Shown one piece after another: positions 61,718-64,000 of a stretch of 64,000 nucleotides of DNA. The notes below the pieces were generated by a model. That model was not told the origin of the DNA, did not search any database, and saw only the letters and a list, made by a program, of their open reading frames with translations. The number at the start of each line of letters is the position of its first letter. Positions within the stretch are counted from its first letter, which is position 1. The DNA comes from Saccharomycopsis malanga (Eukaryota > Ascomycota > Saccharomycetes > Ascoideales > Saccharomycopsidaceae). The translations under genes and the position numbers were made by a program. The stretch lies in contig CP025325.1 in assembly GCA_004014935.1 (NCBI GenBank), positions 1,240,001 through 1,304,000 on the forward strand. Direction: 5' to 3'.

Positions 61718-61966
61718 TTACTGTTGAACAACTTTCGTGTTGGTGTCCAAAAATCGGGTCAAGCAGCCCTTCAAACACTGTTCTTCATTTGCTGAGATGA
61801 CACCATTATCAACATTCACTATACATCTTTTAAAACACATGTCATTGAACTTATGGATCGACATTTGAAATTTGGATTTTGAATTCTCAGACTCCAACCA
61901 AGTCATCAATTCTTTTCTGGAAGCATTATCTAAGCTGGCAAGGTTTGCTTGTAACGAATCTGACAT
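61718..61966 (-). CDS. TIM8: Small Tim chaperone Tim8
   Basis: 82 aa (S. cerevisiae Tim8 is 87). A twin CX3C protein: C44-X3-C48 (CFKRC) and C64-X3-C68 (CLKGC) separated by 15 residues, oxidised by Mia40 into a helical hairpin. The surrounding LASLDNASRKELMTWLESEN, QMSIHKFNDMCFKRC and EEQCLKGCLTRFLDTN identify Tim8 among the small Tims. Family function: with Tim13 it escorts hydrophobic precursors, including Tim23, across the intermembrane space; TIM23 is encoded in this same window but is not linked functionally by position. No intron. Confidence 0.96.
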   Translation of the reverse strand: MSDSLQANLASLDNASRKELMTWLESENSKSKFQMSIHKFNDMCFKRCIVNVDNGVISANEEQCLKGCLTRFLDTNTKVVQQ

Positions 61967-62577
61967 AATGGGGCCTTAGTATTGAGATTTTCTGTTGATG
62001 TCTTTGGTATAAGTTGAATCAGATATACTTGCCTTATGTTGTTACTGTCGAAATATGAAAAAAAATCGATGCTGGGGAAATCGATGCGGGTAATTTAAAT
62101 CACATGATGACATTAATATGTTGAAGGGGTGTCAAATATGTATAAAATAGGGTGTATGCGTGATTCGAGGGCTGATCATAACCTTGGGTCTCATGTTTGA
62201 TGACATATTCAAAGCTTGTTTATTGGCTCAATCCATGTAGTTTTCGCTAAATTTCCTTTATTAGTCTGTCATGAGCTTCTTGTTTCTGCTTACTTTAAGG
62301 GTAGGTCATTGATGGAGCTTTTTGTTTGCCTCTTTGAAGCCTGATTATTAATATAAGATTTGATACTCTTCCTTGCCTCCTTATCTTAGCTTGCCACTTT
62401 AGTACAATAAGGTAGTAGAAACAGAAAGAATTTTTGCGATTGTGATTCATATCGCTTAACGAAGTAACTTTAAACCCATGGGCAGAAGACTTAGTGCTCA
62501 ACTATTTTTATTTCACTTATATGCCGTATTTCTTCACCCCTCTTCCTCTTATATATCTATAACATTGGAATACTACA
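61967..62577. other. Divergent TIM8/ATG101 spacer, no other gene seen
   Basis: Promoter DNA for both genes; a TATATATCTATAAC near 62549-62562 is close to the ATG101 start. A weak frame at 62295-62501 has no support. Confidence 0.5.
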
Positions 62578-63282
62578 ATGAAACAACTTACTATAAGTTT
62601 TAAAATCGATCGTTACTATTTCCCCGAGGCAGCTCAAGGAATCTTGGGAACAATCTTCTTTCAGCGACTTTTTGGACTTAACTTGCCATCATGTAAAGAG
62701 TTTTTGAATGTGTCGTACCCTTGTTGCAAAAATGCAATTCTCCAAAGCTTCATTGATGATAAAATTAGAATTATAGAGAGCTTAATAAAAGATGATACGG
62801 ATACCAACTTGAGTAGAGAGTCGTCGTATGAAGACTTAAGTCTGGAATTTCAGAATAGAAAATCATCAAGACAGCCGTACAGTACAATTATATTGACTAT
62901 TAAGTTTTTTGACAACAAAACCCAAATTAGCAAAGAGCAGTCTAACAATAAAATTACCGAAGTCCAAGCAAAAAGAAGGATTTATAACGTTTTCGAAAAG
63001 TTGGTTTGTAGCAGTTCAAAGGAAGATAGCTCGAAGGAAAGCCAAACAGCATCAAACATTGGTTGTTGGGAACAATGGGTTGTTAAGTTTCATATAATGT
63101 CTGGAACTACTAGAGACGAAATAGAAAACTTGAAATATAGAAATGATGTTTGCAACAGATTTAGAAATGTTGTTTTACAAATTTTAGAATTTTCTACGCA
63201 AAACATTGAAAATATTCCACCAATAAATTACAGCAAAAATTGTTCGCTACTTTCGTTTAAGATAGAACTGTCATTAGAATAG
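62578..63282 (+). CDS. ATG101: Autophagy HORMA protein Atg101
   Basis: 234 aa. The N-terminal LTISFKIDRYYFPEAAQGIL with GTIFFQRLFG matches the first strand and helix of Atg101. Then come a VSYPCC strand, FIDDKIRIIESLIKD helix, and YEDLSLEFQNRKSSRQPY, the counterpart of the MSLEFYQKKKSRWPF stretch in human. The C-terminal half WEQWVVKFHIMSGTTRDEIE, VCNRFRNVVLQILEF and LLSFKIELSLE completes the HORMA fold. Family function: Atg101 pairs with the Atg13 HORMA domain and recruits downstream factors by a Trp-Phe finger. Here the finger positions read Gln-Pro-Tyr (99-101), and about 45 extra polar residues (115-160) follow. S. cerevisiae lacks Atg101. No intron. The identification rests on recalled alignment but fits in order over the whole length. 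Confidence 0.82.
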   Translation: MKQLTISFKIDRYYFPEAAQGILGTIFFQRLFGLNLPSCKEFLNVSYPCCKNAILQSFIDDKIRIIESLIKDDTDTNLSRESSYEDLSLEFQNRKSSRQPYSTIILTIKFFDNKTQISKEQSNNKITEVQAKRRIYNVFEKLVCSSSKEDSSKESQTASNIGCWEQWVVKFHIMSGTTRDEIENLKYRNDVCNRFRNVVLQILEFSTQNIENIPPINYSKNCSLLSFKIELSLE

Positions 63283-63530
63283 AACAGTAAAACTTGTTTG
63301 GAAAAGACTCATGGACATAATAAAGGCTTGGGCCAACTGTTCAAAAATGTTATACGAGTTTTGCATCATTTTTGAAAGTACATGTACATAGTATGAGGCT
63401 ATTTGAGTAATATAACGCTCTCTTTGGGATGAAAAAAAAACAGCTCGTAAAATTCATGACGTTCAATAGTTGAGAAGATAAAAGTAAAAGGCAATTTGAG
63501 TAAAATAGTTGTTGAAAAATTACAATACAG

Positions 63531-64000
63531 CTATGATAAAAGTTTAACATAATTTGAAGGAAAAAGACCGACAGCACCATCTTCAGACTGGCCTTTCCAC
63601 CAACCGTCTTGGTTCGTTTTCTCTATGACTTTGATCTTCTGGCCAATTTTGAGAGATATATCGTTTTCATTTTCTGCATTATAATCAAAAATGACTTTTG
63701 CAATTGAATGTGAATCTATGGCATAGTTAATGGGATCCCAATGTGAAGATTCAGGATTTTCGAGGTTTGTTTTTTCAGCTTTGGTGGGACCATCAATGTT
63801 ATCATTTGCCAAAGGCTTGCTATTCTGTTCTAACAGTACAGAAGGCTCAACAAATTCGTTATGATCTGCTAGATGACGCAGGTAATTTTTGGAAAAGTTG
63901 GTTATTGACAAGCTTTTGATTTGTTGCTTTGACTTGTGAATTTTGGAGTTGAAAGTGTTCACAATGTCTAATACCTCGTTAAATGTATATTTGTCCGAGG
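63531..64000 (-). CDS. SH3-domain protein, C-terminal part (runs off the window)
   Basis: The frame is open to base 64000 on the minus strand, so the N-terminus is outside. 156 residues are visible. A helical, basic segment (YTFNEVLDIVNTFNSKIHKS) is followed by a linker with SHWDPINYAIDSH. A C-terminal SH3 domain follows with all hallmarks: ALYDY-like VIFDYNAENENDISLKIGQK, DGWWKGQ, and GLFPSNYVKLL. The WDP before the SH3 resembles the Lsb1/Pin3 arrangement, where SH3 binds Las17. Abp1-like and other actin-patch proteins also end in such an SH3, so no name is given. Probably involved in actin or endocytosis. Confidence 0.85.
   Translation of the reverse strand, partial: SDKYTFNEVLDIVNTFNSKIHKSKQQIKSLSITNFSKNYLRHLADHNEFVEPSVLLEQNSKPLANDNIDGPTKAEKTNLENPESSHWDPINYAIDSHSIAKVIFDYNAENENDISLKIGQKIKVIEKTNQDGWWKGQSEDGAVGLFPSNYVKLLS

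Overview
The window is nuclear DNA of a budding yeast (Saccharomycotina) outside the Saccharomyces clade. The evidence is the set of single-copy yeast genes (RSC7/NPL6, RIB4, RIM20, FUN19-like, MSB1-like, TIM23, PEF1, ATP23, RAD33, CTK3, BFA1, DBP8, PUP2, enolase, TIM8), short 5'-proximal introns with GTATGT-type donors and TACTAAC/TATTAAC branch sites, and tRNA genes typical of yeast. The genome is AT-rich. In-frame CTG codons are rare. Two that fall at conserved positions (ATG101, CTK3) match leucine in relatives, so I see no sign of the CUG-Ser code. ATG101, absent from S. cerevisiae, is present.

Layout. 1-2.7 kb: C-terminal part of a Gln/Asn-repeat protein. 3.9-5.7 kb: RSC7/NPL6 with a 5' intron that changes its N-terminus. 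5.87-8.2 kb: a repeat-rich block around RIB4. 8.6-11.8 kb: a small hydrophilic protein, a 167-bp tandem duplication and RIM20. 11.8-18.6 kb: two very long gene-poor stretches around a FUN19-like SWIRM gene. 18.7-30 kb: MSB1-like, nucleotide pyrophosphatase, tRNA-Met, a 2-oxoglutarate oxygenase, an MNN1-family mannosyltransferase and SMM1/DUS2. 30-36 kb: two tRNA-Val genes, TIM23, a pair of solo-LTR-like fossils and a CCDC47-like ER protein. 36-42.4 kb: two PEF1 paralogues and an ankyrin protein. 42.9-51.7 kb: ATP23, RAD33, CTK3 (spliced), an SMP-30 protein and BFA1. 52.6-64 kb: DBP8 and PUP2 (divergent, PUP2 spliced), a zinc dehydrogenase divergent from enolase, two tRNA-His genes, TIM8, ATG101 and a partial SH3 protein. 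Genes are independent transcription units, as expected in yeast.

The main discovery is a dispersed family of tRNA-derived SINEs. At least 14 loci carry copies of one roughly 300-bp element. It starts with a tRNA-like pol III A box and B box, continues with a tRNA-unrelated body, and ends in a conserved 3' segment followed by a (TAA)n/(AAT)n tail. The very long AAT microsatellites at 7.7 and 12.1 kb are the tails of two copies. Two copies have 11-bp target-site duplications, and a nested cluster is bounded by an 18-bp one, all consistent with retrotransposition. A short form lacks the B box. Copies are nested and joined tail to tail, and three lie within about 170 bp of tRNA genes. SINEs are very rare in budding yeasts. 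A partner LINE is expected elsewhere in the genome, and none is visible here.
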